Positions 37,117 through 47,280 of a stretch of DNA of 64,000 nucleotides are shown in pieces (the first letter of the stretch is position 1; every line of letters starts with the position of its first letter). The notes beneath the pieces are model-generated. The model ran no database searches and had not been told where the DNA came from. It saw only the letters and a list, made by a program, of their open reading frames with translations. This DNA is from Nitrospinota bacterium. GTDB taxonomy: Bacteria; Nitrospinota; Nitrospinia; Nitrospinales; VA-1. The stretch is taken from positions 3,674 to 67,673 of the forward strand of contig WAIB01000006.1 in the NCBI GenBank assembly GCA_009873655.1. The letters are read 5' to 3'. Position numbers and translations under genes: made by a program.

Positions 37117-37638
37117 ATGGAATCGGTTAAACAGATCATCCGAGATATTCCCGACTTTCCAAAGGAAGGAATTATTTTTAAAGACATCACTCCGCTTCTT
37201 GCCGATGCATCCGCATTTGGGAAAACCATCAACACTTTAAAAGAAAGATACGCTGGCAAGCAGATCGACCGGGTGGTGGGTGTGGAGGCACGCGGCTTCA
37301 TCTTCGCCTCGGCTTTGGCCTATGCCCTGGAAGCGGGTACCACCATGGTTCGCAAACCGGGGAAGCTTCCTTATGAAACTTTTCAGGAAACTTATTCTCT
37401 CGAATACGGAACCGATACCATAGAAATTCATCAAGACGCATTTCAACCGGGCGAGCGTATTGTCCTTATAGACGATGTCCTCGCTACCGGGGGAACCGTG
37501 GCGGCTACCTTGAACCTGATTCGAAATAATTTTGAAAGTGTAGAAATCGTAGAAGTCGCCTTCCTCATTGAACTGGATTTTCTCAACGGACGCGAAAAAA
37601 TTAAAGACGTCCCCGTCCATTCGCTCATCCACTTCTAA
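37117..37638 (+). CDS. apt: Adenine phosphoribosyltransferase
   Basis: IRDIPDFPKEGIIFKDITPLLAD, VVGVEARGFIFASALAYALEAG, VLIDDVLATGGTVAA. Confidence 0.98.
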   Translation: MESVKQIIRDIPDFPKEGIIFKDITPLLADASAFGKTINTLKERYAGKQIDRVVGVEARGFIFASALAYALEAGTTMVRKPGKLPYETFQETYSLEYGTDTIEIHQDAFQPGERIVLIDDVLATGGTVAATLNLIRNNFESVEIVEVAFLIELDFLNGREKIKDVPVHSLIHF

Positions 37639-37776
37639 CGGACCACGCCTGGAAGGGAACGGATTAAATTAAGGCTGGGAAAGCGATTATTACCTTCATT
37701 ACCGGAAAAAACAGGTGGGGCCTCCATTTTTTCCTTGTCAGTATTTAAAATGACCCCTATCCTGACTTTATCCGTT

Positions 37777-38337
37777 ATGAAAACTTTCTCATCAAAAATC
37801 CCGTTAGGAATTTTTACACTGGCTCTACTTCTTTGTTCTTTTCTGGTTCAACCGGTAAGGGCAGACCTGATTGAAGAAAATAAATCGGACACTGCCATAA
37901 AGATGCTTGTGTTTCCGAAATCACTCAGGGTGATTGAAAACCGGCAAAGCGGGAATACGGATGACCGTTTTTCCGATCCTAAACGAATTCGAAAAACACT
38001 TTTGAAACTCGATCCTGCCCGCATTGTACCTGCCAAGACCGGGGAACCGGTCATCGGCCCTGTGACCCGGGTCCGGCTCAGGGAACTGGCCAAACAATAT
38101 AATGAAGATGTGATCTTTATTTTCAGGCGATCCTCAAACAAAGAAAAAAACTCCATCCGCCACCAGGGGTTGCTTTATCTGGCGAGGCAGAAAAAGGTAC
38201 TGGCCTTGAAAGAAAGTACAGAAGCGGGGTCCGGAAGTCTTGATGAAATGGATCTGGCAGGCCTCCAGTTCCTGGCGAAGGAAGCAAGAAGAGTTCTCCA
38301 TTCCCACAAGTTCGAAAAACGCCAATCGGCTTACTAG
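37777..38337 (+). CDS. Hypothetical exported protein
   Basis: Signal-peptide-like MKTFSSKIPLGIFTLALLLCSFLVQPVRA. Confidence 0.65.
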   Translation: MKTFSSKIPLGIFTLALLLCSFLVQPVRADLIEENKSDTAIKMLVFPKSLRVIENRQSGNTDDRFSDPKRIRKTLLKLDPARIVPAKTGEPVIGPVTRVRLRELAKQYNEDVIFIFRRSSNKEKNSIRHQGLLYLARQKKVLALKESTEAGSGSLDEMDLAGLQFLAKEARRVLHSHKFEKRQSAY

Positions 38338-38346
38338 CTATCTTTC

Positions 38347-38589
38347 TTAACCGACCCGGTTAAATGGAATTTCCCTGGCAAGGGCGTCTGTGAGTTTTTG
38401 GGTATCTTCCAGGAAATCGGGAGAGATCATCAGCTCGATGAGACCGCGTGACGGGTCTATGGTCCGCACCACCGCGAGGTGATCGTAACCTTCGAAGATG
38501 CTTACGATATAGGCAATGTCTTTTTTATCTACCTCTACCTGCCATTGAATGGAGTCGTTGTGAGGTGATACGGTTTCAGGAATACTCAC
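38347..38589 (-). CDS. DUF4911-like small protein, GTG start overlapping the mnmG 3' end
   Basis: [70 protein letters not shown]; upstream ORF extension lies antiphase in mnmG and is unlikely coding. Confidence 0.7.
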   Translation of the reverse strand: MSIPETVSPHNDSIQWQVEVDKKDIAYIVSIFEGYDHLAVVRTIDPSRGLIELMISPDFLEDTQKLTDALAREIPFNRVG

Positions 38590-40534
38590 GGTTTTTCTCC
38601 AGCAACAACATGATAAGACTGATTGCTGAGGGTGTGATGCCGGAGATGCGCGACGCCTGCCCCAATGTGACGGGACGAATGGCTTCCAGCTTTTGCGCCA
38701 CTTCATGGGAAAGACCGGGCACACCTTCGTACCTGAAGTTTTCGGGAATGCGGTAATGCTCGAGCTTTTTCTGCTTTTCCACCAGTTGGTTCTGGCGGGC
38801 AATGAACCCTTCATACTTGACGCGAATTTCTACCTGCTCGCCGACGAGTTGCGGAACTTCTTCTGCTTCGAAAGCACGCAGCAATTCATCATGTTTCACT
38901 TCCGGCCTACGCAATAAAACATTCAGCGTCGTCGCATTTCGCAATTCATGTATACCCAGTTTGGACAGGCGCGTTAAGTTTTCCGGATTGGGCACCACCG
39001 TGGTAGCCTCGAGTCTCTGGATCTCCTTGTCTACCGCATTGTATTTTTCCATGCAATGGTTATAAAGGTCACTGCTTACCAGACCCAGTTCGTGGCCTTT
39101 TGCCATCAATCTCTGGTCGGCGTTGTCTTGCCTCAGGATCAATCTGTATTCGGCACGGGAAGTGAACATGCGATAGGGTTCCTGCGTTCCCTTGGTAACC
39201 AGGTCGTCAATAAGCACCCCGATATAGCTGTCCATTCTTGTCAGCAAAAAGGGTTTGCGTTTTTGCGATTTGAGTGCCGCATTGATTCCCGCCATCAAAC
39301 CCTGGCACGCCGCTTCTTCGTAACCCGATGTTCCATTGATCTGGCCCGCGTGAAACAATCCGCTCACCCTTTTTGTTTCCAGCGAAGGGGTCAGCTGTGT
39401 CGGAGGAACAAAATCGTACTCCACCGCGTAACCGGGAAGAACAATCTCGGCATCTTCCAGACCCGGAATCGTGCGGACCAGTTGATGCTGCACTTCTTCA
39501 TCCATGCTGGTGGAGATTCCGTTGGGATAAATCCAGTCTGTGTCCAGACCCTCAGGCTCCAGAAAAATATTATGCGATTTCTTGTCAGGGAATTTAACCA
39601 CCTTGTCTTCGATGGAAGGGCAATAGCGAGGTCCCACCCCTTCTATAATCCCGCTGTACAACGGTGAGCGATCCATATTGTTTCGGATCACCTCGGCGGT
39701 TTTTTCATTCGTCGCGGTAATATGGCAAGGCACCTGTTCCCGTTCGATATGCGATGTGGAAAATGAAAAAGGTCTTGGAATGGCATCTCCATCCTGCACG
39801 ACACATTGGGAAAAATCGATGCTGTCCCGTTTCAATCGCGGCGGGGTGCCTGTCTTTAAACGTCCGAGCTCGAACCCTGCCGCGAGAAACGATTGCGATA
39901 ATTGGGTCGAGGGTTTTTCCCCCACTCTACCCGCAGGCCGGCTGTTAAGCCCTACATGAATCCGGCCATTTAAAAAAGTTCCGGTGGTGATGACAATGGA
40001 GGTGCATTGTATTTCCGTTCCGCCCGCGGTCCGCAATCCTCTCACTTCGTTTTTTTCGAAAACCAGTTCATCGACTTCATCATAGATGAGTTCCAGGTTG
40101 GCAGTGTTCTCGAGCACCCGGCGCATGGCGTTTTTGTATTGGTGCTTGTCGGCCTGGGCACGATACCCGTGGACGGCGGGTCCTTTAGAAGAATTCAATA
40201 AGCGAAACTGAATTCCTGTTTCATCGATTACCTTTGCCATCTCGCCACCGAGGGCATCGATCTCTCGAACAATATGTCCTTTGCCAACCCCACCGATGGC
40301 AGGATTGCAGGGCATCAGGGCAATTTTATCCGCTTCAAGGGTGACCAACGCTGTCTGGCAGCCCATTCGCGCAGAGGCCAAAGCGGCTTCACAGCCCGCG
40401 TGACCTCCTCCTATTACTATGACATCGAATCTTTTCATGTTATCTTGCAACTGGCGGTTTTTACCCGTCGGCACAACCTGGCTTTTAATAAATTTTTTTG
40501 GATGCCCCATCCCATTGCGCACGGAGCCCTCCAT
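38576..40534 (-). CDS. mnmG: tRNA uridine-5-carboxymethylaminomethyl modification enzyme MnmG
   Basis: [68 protein letters not shown]. Confidence 0.98.
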   Translation of the reverse strand: MEGSVRNGMGHPKKFIKSQVVPTGKNRQLQDNMKRFDVIVIGGGHAGCEAALASARMGCQTALVTLEADKIALMPCNPAIGGVGKGHIVREIDALGGEMAKVIDETGIQFRLLNSSKGPAVHGYRAQADKHQYKNAMRRVLENTANLELIYDEVDELVFEKNEVRGLRTAGGTEIQCTSIVITTGTFLNGRIHVGLNSRPAGRVGEKPSTQLSQSFLAAGFELGRLKTGTPPRLKRDSIDFSQCVVQDGDAIPRPFSFSTSHIEREQVPCHITATNEKTAEVIRNNMDRSPLYSGIIEGVGPRYCPSIEDKVVKFPDKKSHNIFLEPEGLDTDWIYPNGISTSMDEEVQHQLVRTIPGLEDAEIVLPGYAVEYDFVPPTQLTPSLETKRVSGLFHAGQINGTSGYEEAACQGLMAGINAALKSQKRKPFLLTRMDSYIGVLIDDLVTKGTQEPYRMFTSRAEYRLILRQDNADQRLMAKGHELGLVSSDLYNHCMEKYNAVDKEIQRLEATTVVPNPENLTRLSKLGIHELRNATTLNVLLRRPEVKHDELLRAFEAEEVPQLVGEQVEIRVKYEGFIARQNQLVEKQKKLEHYRIPENFRYEGVPGLSHEVAQKLEAIRPVTLGQASRISGITPSAISLIMLLLEKNREYS

Positions 40535-40588
40535 CGGGAACCGTTATTCTACAATAAATCTTCGGTTTTTTAGAACGAATAAACATAA

Positions 40589-41392
40589 ATGGATCTGGAA
40601 GCAGTAAACAGGGAAGTTAAACGCGAGTTTGAGGAGGAATGGGCAGGAACTTCTGTTGAGGCTCTTTTAGAAACCAATAAGTACCCGCGCACCAAAGAAG
40701 AATTCGCCTGCCTGGAAAGGTTTCTTCCCAAAGATGATTTGATTCTGGAAGCAGGCTGTGGACTCGGCCCCAAACTCATTTATTTTGACAACAAAAATTA
40801 TAAAATCTGGGGAATCGATTACATCTTCCCCGCACTCAAGCAGGTAAAAAATTTTAATAGTGAACTGATTCTCGCTCAATCCGATGTTCATGAACTGCCT
40901 TTCCCTGAATCGACATTCGGTGCCTACCTTTCTTATGGTGTTGTTGAGCATTTCCCCCAGGGGCCGCAACCGGCGATCATCGAAGCTCATCGGGTATTAA
41001 AACCAGGGGGACTGATTTTCATGATGGTTCCTGCCGCCAACCCGGTAACCCATTTCGTTTATGACGAAAACAATTTTCTCCACAAACTGAGAAGAAACGG
41101 CCTTGTTAGAAAACTGATGGGCAAACCCCCGTTGCCCCCGAAAGAAGACCACCTCACTTATTTTAAATTGCATAGTCGAGAGGAAATGCGGGTCATCCTG
41201 GAAACATCCAAGTTCAAAATCATTCATGAGCAGCCCATGAGCCACAGTTTCAATTTGTATCTTGGGTGCGAGTGTTTTCACAAGGATACCAATGGAAAAA
41301 CCAACCGCCTCGCAGAAGGACTTGCGTCATTGATGCGCAGGTTTTTCCCCTGGTCTTCCTGCAATTACCTTTTGTTCGTTGGGGAAAAATAG
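40589..41392 (+). CDS. Class I SAM-dependent methyltransferase
   Basis: LILEAGCGLGPKLIYFDNKNYKIWGIDYI; AYLSYGVVEHFPQGPQPAIIEAHRVLKPGGLIFMMVP. Confidence 0.92.
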   Translation: MDLEAVNREVKREFEEEWAGTSVEALLETNKYPRTKEEFACLERFLPKDDLILEAGCGLGPKLIYFDNKNYKIWGIDYIFPALKQVKNFNSELILAQSDVHELPFPESTFGAYLSYGVVEHFPQGPQPAIIEAHRVLKPGGLIFMMVPAANPVTHFVYDENNFLHKLRRNGLVRKLMGKPPLPPKEDHLTYFKLHSREEMRVILETSKFKIIHEQPMSHSFNLYLGCECFHKDTNGKTNRLAEGLASLMRRFFPWSSCNYLLFVGEK

Positions 41393-41403
41393 AGGTTCTC
41401 ACC

Positions 41404-42903
41404 TTGTCTCCATTTCAAAAATTCCTGGCTAATGTGGGTTGGACGGTCCTGGGAAAAACCGGGGTTCAGATTATTATGTTCGCCGTCTCCATTATTTTGA
41501 CACGCTATCTTGGCAAGGAGAATCTGGGAGACTACGCTACGCTTCTGGTTATCCCCGTATTCATCCGGCTGTTGAATTCTTTTGGACTGGAAACGCTGAT
41601 CAATAAAATTTTGCCGGAGTTGAATGTCAAGGATCCTTCCGGATCCCAGGGACATTTCCTCGTAAGCCGAATCATGGCCCTCCGGTTTTTAACCACTATT
41701 GGATTCTGCATCCTGATCTACCTGTTTCTGCCGAACTATCTCGATTTCATTCATAATCCCCAACTCATTGAGTTCCGCTGGACATTGATTTTTTATTTCG
41801 CGGTTATCACCATAGATTCCATATTGAGCGTCTTATACATGGCCCAGCTTCGATTCAAGACTTTGGCGAAAACAGAAGTTTCCGGGGCTTTGGCAAACCT
41901 GGTTTTACTGATTTTGTTCATTCGTCTGGATTATGGAATTTACGCGGTTCTCTACGCTTATATCATCGCGGCAACCCTTACGAGCATAGTTTACCTTGCG
42001 CTTGCAAAAATCAGGTATCCTGACTCAACGCACAAACCCGAATGGAACAATATGGGGCACCTGGCCTGGGTGGCTTATGGAATAGGACTGTTTGGTTTTG
42101 GCGTAATGACCCAAAGCGATGTCCTTTTGATGAACTATTTTAAAATCAGCCGGGGCGATGTGGGCTTGTATCATCTGGCGGCCGGACTGGGCGCAACCCT
42201 GCCCTTCCTTCTAGCGGGCATCGCCCCGATGGCGTTATCCCTTTTCTCTGAAACCCACGCAAAAGAAGGAGCGCAGGGGCTCGGAAATCTTTATTGCAAG
42301 ATTGTGGGATTCGCTTCTTACCTGACTATTCCCGTATACGTCTTTTGCGCCATCAACTCGGTTTATGTCATCGAATTTATTTATGGATTGGAATTTTCTG
42401 AAGGAAGAACGGCCTTAACCACCTACGCCGCCTTTGCGGGAATTCAAACCGCTTTGGGAGTCAACTTTTCCGTCTCCGCCCTGTTTGTCGTTAATCAACG
42501 CGACATAGCACTTCGATCCACGGTGGAAGGCAGCCTGTTAAATATCGCATTGAATCTTTTTATGATTCCCACATTCGGTATGATGGGGGCTATTACAGCC
42601 ACGGGAATTACTATGGTCTATATGGTATTGCGACAGCTCAAAGTTCTCAGCGGTGAGATAGAAATAAAACCCGGTTTTCCTGTTGTGGGGCAATGCTTTT
42701 TGTTTTGCATTTTCGCCTCGGTTCCCCCGCTTCTGCTGTCCGCGTTTGGTTGGGGGCATTTAGTAACAAACCTATTAATTTATTTAATAACGTTCGTATC
42801 GCTGCTTATTGTCCTGAAACCATTCAATAACGAACAGCGACAACTTTTGACCAACGTGTACCCTGAACTGGGGAATAGAACGAAGTGGTTTTTCCGTTCT
42901 TAA
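41404..42903 (+). CDS. Oligosaccharide flippase / polysaccharide biosynthesis protein (Wzx-like)
   Basis: 12+ TM helices, VGWTVLGKTGVQIIMFAVSIILTRYLGKENLGDYATLL; TTG start chosen because the ATG at 41266 lies inside the upstream CDS. Confidence 0.9.
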   Translation: MSPFQKFLANVGWTVLGKTGVQIIMFAVSIILTRYLGKENLGDYATLLVIPVFIRLLNSFGLETLINKILPELNVKDPSGSQGHFLVSRIMALRFLTTIGFCILIYLFLPNYLDFIHNPQLIEFRWTLIFYFAVITIDSILSVLYMAQLRFKTLAKTEVSGALANLVLLILFIRLDYGIYAVLYAYIIAATLTSIVYLALAKIRYPDSTHKPEWNNMGHLAWVAYGIGLFGFGVMTQSDVLLMNYFKISRGDVGLYHLAAGLGATLPFLLAGIAPMALSLFSETHAKEGAQGLGNLYCKIVGFASYLTIPVYVFCAINSVYVIEFIYGLEFSEGRTALTTYAAFAGIQTALGVNFSVSALFVVNQRDIALRSTVEGSLLNIALNLFMIPTFGMMGAITATGITMVYMVLRQLKVLSGEIEIKPGFPVVGQCFLFCIFASVPPLLLSAFGWGHLVTNLLIYLITFVSLLIVLKPFNNEQRQLLTNVYPELGNRTKWFFRS

Positions 42904-43850
42904 TTTGTTCCCACCTTTCTTCGGGGCATCAAAAGAAGTCTTACCTTTAAAGACAGCGAGTCGTCCGCACTGGCGGTTCCCAGCAAATGCCTTAAGGCGG
43001 ATGTCACCAGCCCCGCAAGAAAAACCGCTTTATAGAGAACCCTTAGAATAATATTCCATCCCCAGGAATAATACTTGGAATAGAAATACAAGTTGCTCTG
43101 ATAAGCTTCGACGATTACTTTTTTCCGGTGACGGTCCTGGTGTGTGCTTTGTCCTAATAAATGCTGGACCGAAGTTTCCGGGTAAAAACAAATCCTTTTC
43201 CCTTTCTTCCTGGCTCTTCGACAAAGGTCGTCTTCTTCGTTGTATAAAAAATAATTTTCATCCATCATGCCGATGGTCTCCACCAGATCGCGGGTGATGA
43301 CAAAACAACAACCGGAAATCACCTTGGCTTCCCGCGCCAGCTTCGGCCCCATTCTCTTCAGTTCGTTTGCAGGATTGTATTTTCCCAATATCTTTAATGC
43401 CGCGTCCTGGGGACGGTCTTCCCACAGGCGAATGGGACAGGGCTGATTATTCTCATCGACAATGCCCGCTCCAAGAATGGAGAAATCAGGATGTTTTTCC
43501 AGAAAGTCATTGATCTTTTTAAAACTGTTTTCAGTTAAAAGCGTGTCCGGATTCAACAACGCGATCTTCCTGCCTTTCGACGCGATGATCCCCTGGTTAT
43601 TCGCTGCTGAAAATCCGCGGTTGTCTTTATTGGCAATCACTTCCACTTCCGGGAAAAGCTCCACCACAGCATCCACCGTCCCATCCTCCGAAGCGTTATC
43701 CACAACAATCACTTCATAAGAAATATCCTGGGTGTGTTTTTTGATCGATCCCAGACAACGCAATAGAATTTCACGGGTATTGAAACTGACGATGATAATC
43801 GTCATGTCCAGTTCGGCGGGTTGGGAAAATTTAAAAACAGGAGAGTTCAT
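42900..43850 (-). CDS. Glycosyltransferase family 2
   Basis: DMTIIIVSFNTREILLRCLGSIKKHTQDISYEVIVVDNASEDGTVDAV...ALLNPDTLL. Confidence 0.95.
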   Translation of the reverse strand: MNSPVFKFSQPAELDMTIIIVSFNTREILLRCLGSIKKHTQDISYEVIVVDNASEDGTVDAVVELFPEVEVIANKDNRGFSAANNQGIIASKGRKIALLNPDTLLTENSFKKINDFLEKHPDFSILGAGIVDENNQPCPIRLWEDRPQDAALKILGKYNPANELKRMGPKLAREAKVISGCCFVITRDLVETIGMMDENYFLYNEEDDLCRRARKKGKRICFYPETSVQHLLGQSTHQDRHRKKVIVEAYQSNLYFYSKYYSWGWNIILRVLYKAVFLAGLVTSALRHLLGTASADDSLSLKVRLLLMPRRKVGTN

Positions 43851-43929
43851 TTTTTTGTTTACGGAGGGGAACCTTGTCTAGAAGCAGTTAAGGTAAAGTT
43901 TCGCTTTATTTAGTTCTGACCTATTGAAT

Positions 43930-43957
43930 GTGGCCTTCAGGCCACCCCTTAAAGGGG
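43930..43957. other. Two adjacent hairpins GTGGCC-TTCA-GGCCAC and CCCCTT-A-AAGGGG
   Basis: Perfect inverted repeats in the same-strand intergenic region between radical SAM and GT2 genes; no clear U-tract. Confidence 0.5.
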
Positions 43958-44040
43958 ATTAAACTAAACAAACTAAAATAAAAAGCCTGGTGACAATTAA
44001 CGCCTTATGGGCACCGACCTGTTGGCCCCACGCCGAGTGG

Positions 44041-45219
44041 CTAGCCCATGATGAATTTTCTGTCAGGCAAAAAGTTTCCGTTGCTGTCGTAATACTCTTT
44101 CAGGTTATGCCAACTCAAATGGATATCGCAGTCCTGGCAAATGGGGACGTCAAACCGTTTACGGCCGACCATCTGGTTGCGGTAGCTTTTCATCTTCGGA
44201 CCGTTCCAGACTTCGGTGATGGAATGGGTTTTCAAGTCGCCAACAACGGTCTGGGAAAACATATCAGCGCAGCAAAGAACCACACTGCCATCCCAGTAAA
44301 CCACCATCCACTTCCACAATTGCGTGCAGGGTGCGACATTGGCTTGATTGAACCGCTTGTGCGTGTAACGCGTTTTATTGACCGTGGAAATTTCATAATC
44401 TTTGATGAATGCGTCTTTATCCAGTTTACCCGCCCAGTTGGAAATAATATTGTCATCGATCGAATTCAACACCACCGAACAATCGTGGGAAGCGATGATT
44501 TTAAACAACTCCTGCTGCATCGTTTCTTCCACCGTTTTCAGAGTCTTGATACGGATGTTGACGGGAACCGGTTTAGCGGACTTTTTATTCTCTTCAAGGA
44601 AATAAACAATATTGTCGCGGACCACATCGAAACTCATTTTCTTGACATCTTCGAACGTTTCCTTGTCGAGCTCATCGAGACTGATGTCCACTCCAACCCC
44701 GTGTTTGAGAAGTGTGGGAACAATTTTTTCGTTGAGGAAAAATCCGTTAGTAAGAACCTCGACCTTATGAATTCCGGGATATCGCTTGAGGTACTCGATG
44801 CGCTCCTGCATATGCTTGTCCATCAACGGTTCGCCAAACGTGCCGAACGTCACCACGCCGCCACGGGTTCCAAAATCGTCGATGATCTTGCGGTATACCT
44901 CCATATCCATCGCGCCTACGTTGGTCAGGTCGGGATTCGGGCACCAGACACATTTCGCGTTGCACCGGTTGGTGATATCGATCAACAGGGCGCCCGGCCA
45001 TTCCTCAAGGGTTCTGGCAAGGGGCCGGACCGCTCCGTCGAAAAGAGGCGAGTCGTAAACCCTGCGGCGAAAATAGTCCATTGCCGGGAAGAAAGGGATT
45101 TTCTTGATCCACTTCTTAACGGGATTCTCACGAATGGGATCCGGGATATTTGGTGGAATGACAGGTTCAGGCAATTCAGCCTGTTTTTCTGTTTTTTCCA
45201 GTGTGGAGGTTTCGTTCAT
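44041..45219 (-). CDS. Radical SAM/SPASM domain protein
   Basis: LIDITNRCNAKCVWCPNPDLTNVGAMDMEVYRKIIDDF; C-terminal SPASM-like Cys set CTQLWKWMVVYWDGSVVLCCAD...CQDCDIH. Confidence 0.92.
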   Translation of the reverse strand: MNETSTLEKTEKQAELPEPVIPPNIPDPIRENPVKKWIKKIPFFPAMDYFRRRVYDSPLFDGAVRPLARTLEEWPGALLIDITNRCNAKCVWCPNPDLTNVGAMDMEVYRKIIDDFGTRGGVVTFGTFGEPLMDKHMQERIEYLKRYPGIHKVEVLTNGFFLNEKIVPTLLKHGVGVDISLDELDKETFEDVKKMSFDVVRDNIVYFLEENKKSAKPVPVNIRIKTLKTVEETMQQELFKIIASHDCSVVLNSIDDNIISNWAGKLDKDAFIKDYEISTVNKTRYTHKRFNQANVAPCTQLWKWMVVYWDGSVVLCCADMFSQTVVGDLKTHSITEVWNGPKMKSYRNQMVGRKRFDVPICQDCDIHLSWHNLKEYYDSNGNFLPDRKFIMG

Positions 45220-45360
45220 AGGGGGTTCACTTGTGAAAAGTCCTTTAATCCCTAGCGGATATTTTAACTTATTTCTTGAGCAGATATAACCGGGAGAAGG
45301 CGCCCGTTTTTAAAAGCCTTCCCCGGATCGGGAAATGTGAACATGGCCCTTTATGGGCCA

Positions 45361-45729
45361 TTATTGTTCCTGGTTTTCATTGCGACGGGAGGCACTCCAG
45401 AGCGGTTTCCAGAAAAAGGAAGAGGCGACCAGAACCAGAAACGCGACGGACAGATAAACCACAAAATCGGCAGCCATCCCTTCCACATAAATGATCCGGC
45501 GCAGCCAGGTGGCGATGAAAGAACCTTCATACACCGCGCGGCCCCTTAAATGTTCTTCGAGGATCGTTAAGGGACATGGCTTTCCCAGAACCATCAGTGT
45601 AGAAATATAGGCCAGCAGACAGGCATGAAAAATGCGGAACCGGTGTAGGTTGCAATAGAGTCCCACCGGGAAGCCGAAAATAACAAAAAGGATAACCAGA
45701 AAATGAAGGATGAGAACAAATTCGATCAT
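45361..45729 (-). CDS. DUF2784 family membrane protein
   Basis: FVLILHFLVILFVIFGFPVGLYCNLHRFRIFHACLLAYISTLMVLGKPCPLTILEEHLR. Confidence 0.8.
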   Translation of the reverse strand: MIEFVLILHFLVILFVIFGFPVGLYCNLHRFRIFHACLLAYISTLMVLGKPCPLTILEEHLRGRAVYEGSFIATWLRRIIYVEGMAADFVVYLSVAFLVLVASSFFWKPLWSASRRNENQEQ

Positions 45730-45787
45730 ATTTCATTATTACACACCTCTTTGCCCTATAATGGGGATGTTAAAAGTGGAGAATGCC

Positions 45788-46120
45788 ATGCAGGTAACCG
45801 GAGAATTAAAAAACAACGCCTTTGTCGTGACCATCCAGGGACAGATCGATACGGAAACCTACGGTGAGTTCAACAAAATTCTGGAAGGTTACGTGGAAGG
45901 GAACTTCACACCTTTTGTTATTAATTGTAAAGACCTGGAATATATCAACAGCAGTGGACTGACCAGCTTTGTTCACCTGTCGCAAATGCTGGAAACCTTC
46001 CAACTGAAACTTTTGTTTTGCGAAATACAACCTGCGGTCCAGGAGGTGATCGACATCACCGAGTTGGGAACCTACTTCAATATCTACGCCACCGAACAAG
46101 CGGCACTGGAGAGTTTGTAA
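45788..46120 (+). CDS. STAS domain anti-sigma factor antagonist
   Basis: MQVTGELKNNAFVVTIQGQIDTETYGEFNKIL...DLEYINSSGLTSFVHLSQML. Confidence 0.9.
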   Translation: MQVTGELKNNAFVVTIQGQIDTETYGEFNKILEGYVEGNFTPFVINCKDLEYINSSGLTSFVHLSQMLETFQLKLLFCEIQPAVQEVIDITELGTYFNIYATEQAALESL

Positions 46121-46203
46121 CAGACCTACCTCCCTCGACCCTTTGAAGCTCACTTGAAATGAAAAAGTTTTGTCACGCGCACTTGCCTGCTGCTATTTAC
46201 CTT

Positions 46204-46635
46204 CTAATGGCGGAGGCGCGGGTTGGCGTAAAAAGCCACGAGGTCTTTAACGGAGATGATCCCTTCGATTCTGCCTTCTATGGTTATCGCCAGATGGCGG
46301 ATTGTATTTTTCGCCATGAACTGGTTGGCGTCGGTCACCGGTTGAGTTCCTTCCAGAGTGATCAGGGGACTGCTCATGACTTCTTTTACCGCAGTGGTTT
46401 CCGCGTCCAACCCCTTGCCGAGGACCTTGCGGGTGAGGTCTCTCTCGGTGACGATGCCGATGTATTCCCCTCCGTTTTTTACCAGCACCGAGCCGATGTT
46501 TCTTTCGGTCATCATTTGCGAAACTTCGCGGATGGTTGAATCGCGCGTCACGCTTTGCACAGGGGACGACATGTATTCAGCGATAGTTTCTTCTACCTTT
46601 TCCTGTTTGGCGAAGTGATGCGTTTTATGTTTCAT
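46204..46635 (-). CDS. CBS-domain pair protein
   Basis: MSSPVQSVTRDSTIREVSQMMTERNIGSVLVKNGGEYIGIVTERDLTRKVL... Confidence 0.92.
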   Translation of the reverse strand: MKHKTHHFAKQEKVEETIAEYMSSPVQSVTRDSTIREVSQMMTERNIGSVLVKNGGEYIGIVTERDLTRKVLGKGLDAETTAVKEVMSSPLITLEGTQPVTDANQFMAKNTIRHLAITIEGRIEGIISVKDLVAFYANPRLRH

Positions 46636-46991
46636 AAGAAGACAAAGCTCCTCTCAAGGGAAGGTGATTGAGGTTTATTAAAAACCTTTATAAAAGATGG
46701 GCCCTGATTCCGGTTTTCGCTACTCAAAGGTGAAAACTTTTAGAAATCAATTGTCTCAAGAGGGGAGATATCTGGATATGGAAGAACGGTTGGAAGGTTT
46801 TCGAAAAATTGCCGGGTTCGAAATTTTCCAGACAAACAACCGCCCCACACCCCATACCGTAAGGCTTTTCATTTCAAAATATTAGTGATGTTCCGACAAC
46901 CATGATCGTGATAAAATACGGTTTAACAACATTTTGTGATGCAACTGAAACAAAATTGAGGAGCAATTGAAATATTCATATGCGATATTAA

Positions 46992-47201
46992 ATGGAAGAA
47001 AAAGAGTTGTTGTTCGGGGAAAAAATAATGAATGCGAAAAAGAAGGTCTTGTCCTTCGACGAGTTGGATGCCGACGAGTTGAAAGAATTGATCCAATCGT
47101 GATCCATCAAGAAACCGGCAAAGAAAACCAAGAAGCTTCCACTGAAAGAAGAAAAACCGAAATCCCGGAGGCATTGGGAAATCCGGGAAGCCCACTTATA
47201 A
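46992..47201 (+). pseudogene. Short Lys-rich ORF with one in-frame TGA
   Basis: MEEKELLFGEKIMNAKKKVLSFDELDADELKELIQS-TGA-SIKKPAKKTKKLPLKEEKPKSRRHWEIREAHL-TAA; single reading frame with TGA at 47100-47102. Confidence 0.35.
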
Positions 47202-47280
47202 TAAACATTTCATATTTTCATGCCTCATCGGGAAACATTCAATCCTCCAGCCAATGATTCCCGCGGGGCGCTACACCTCA

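Noticed and set aside
39056-39667. 203-aa plus-strand ORF
   Set aside because: Antisense to mnmG; no family motifs.
42900-42903. Overlapping convergent stop codons of flippase and GT2 as a special feature
   Set aside because: TTAA overlap of two stops is common in compact bacterial genomes.
43990-45255. 421-aa plus-strand ORF
   Set aside because: Lies opposite the radical SAM/SPASM gene, which has clear family motifs; the opposite-strand ORF has no recognisable domain and is a shadow frame.
46992-47201. Selenoprotein interpretation of in-frame TGA
   Set aside because: No SECIS-like stem-loop was seen after the TGA and no Sec-type redox motif surrounds it.
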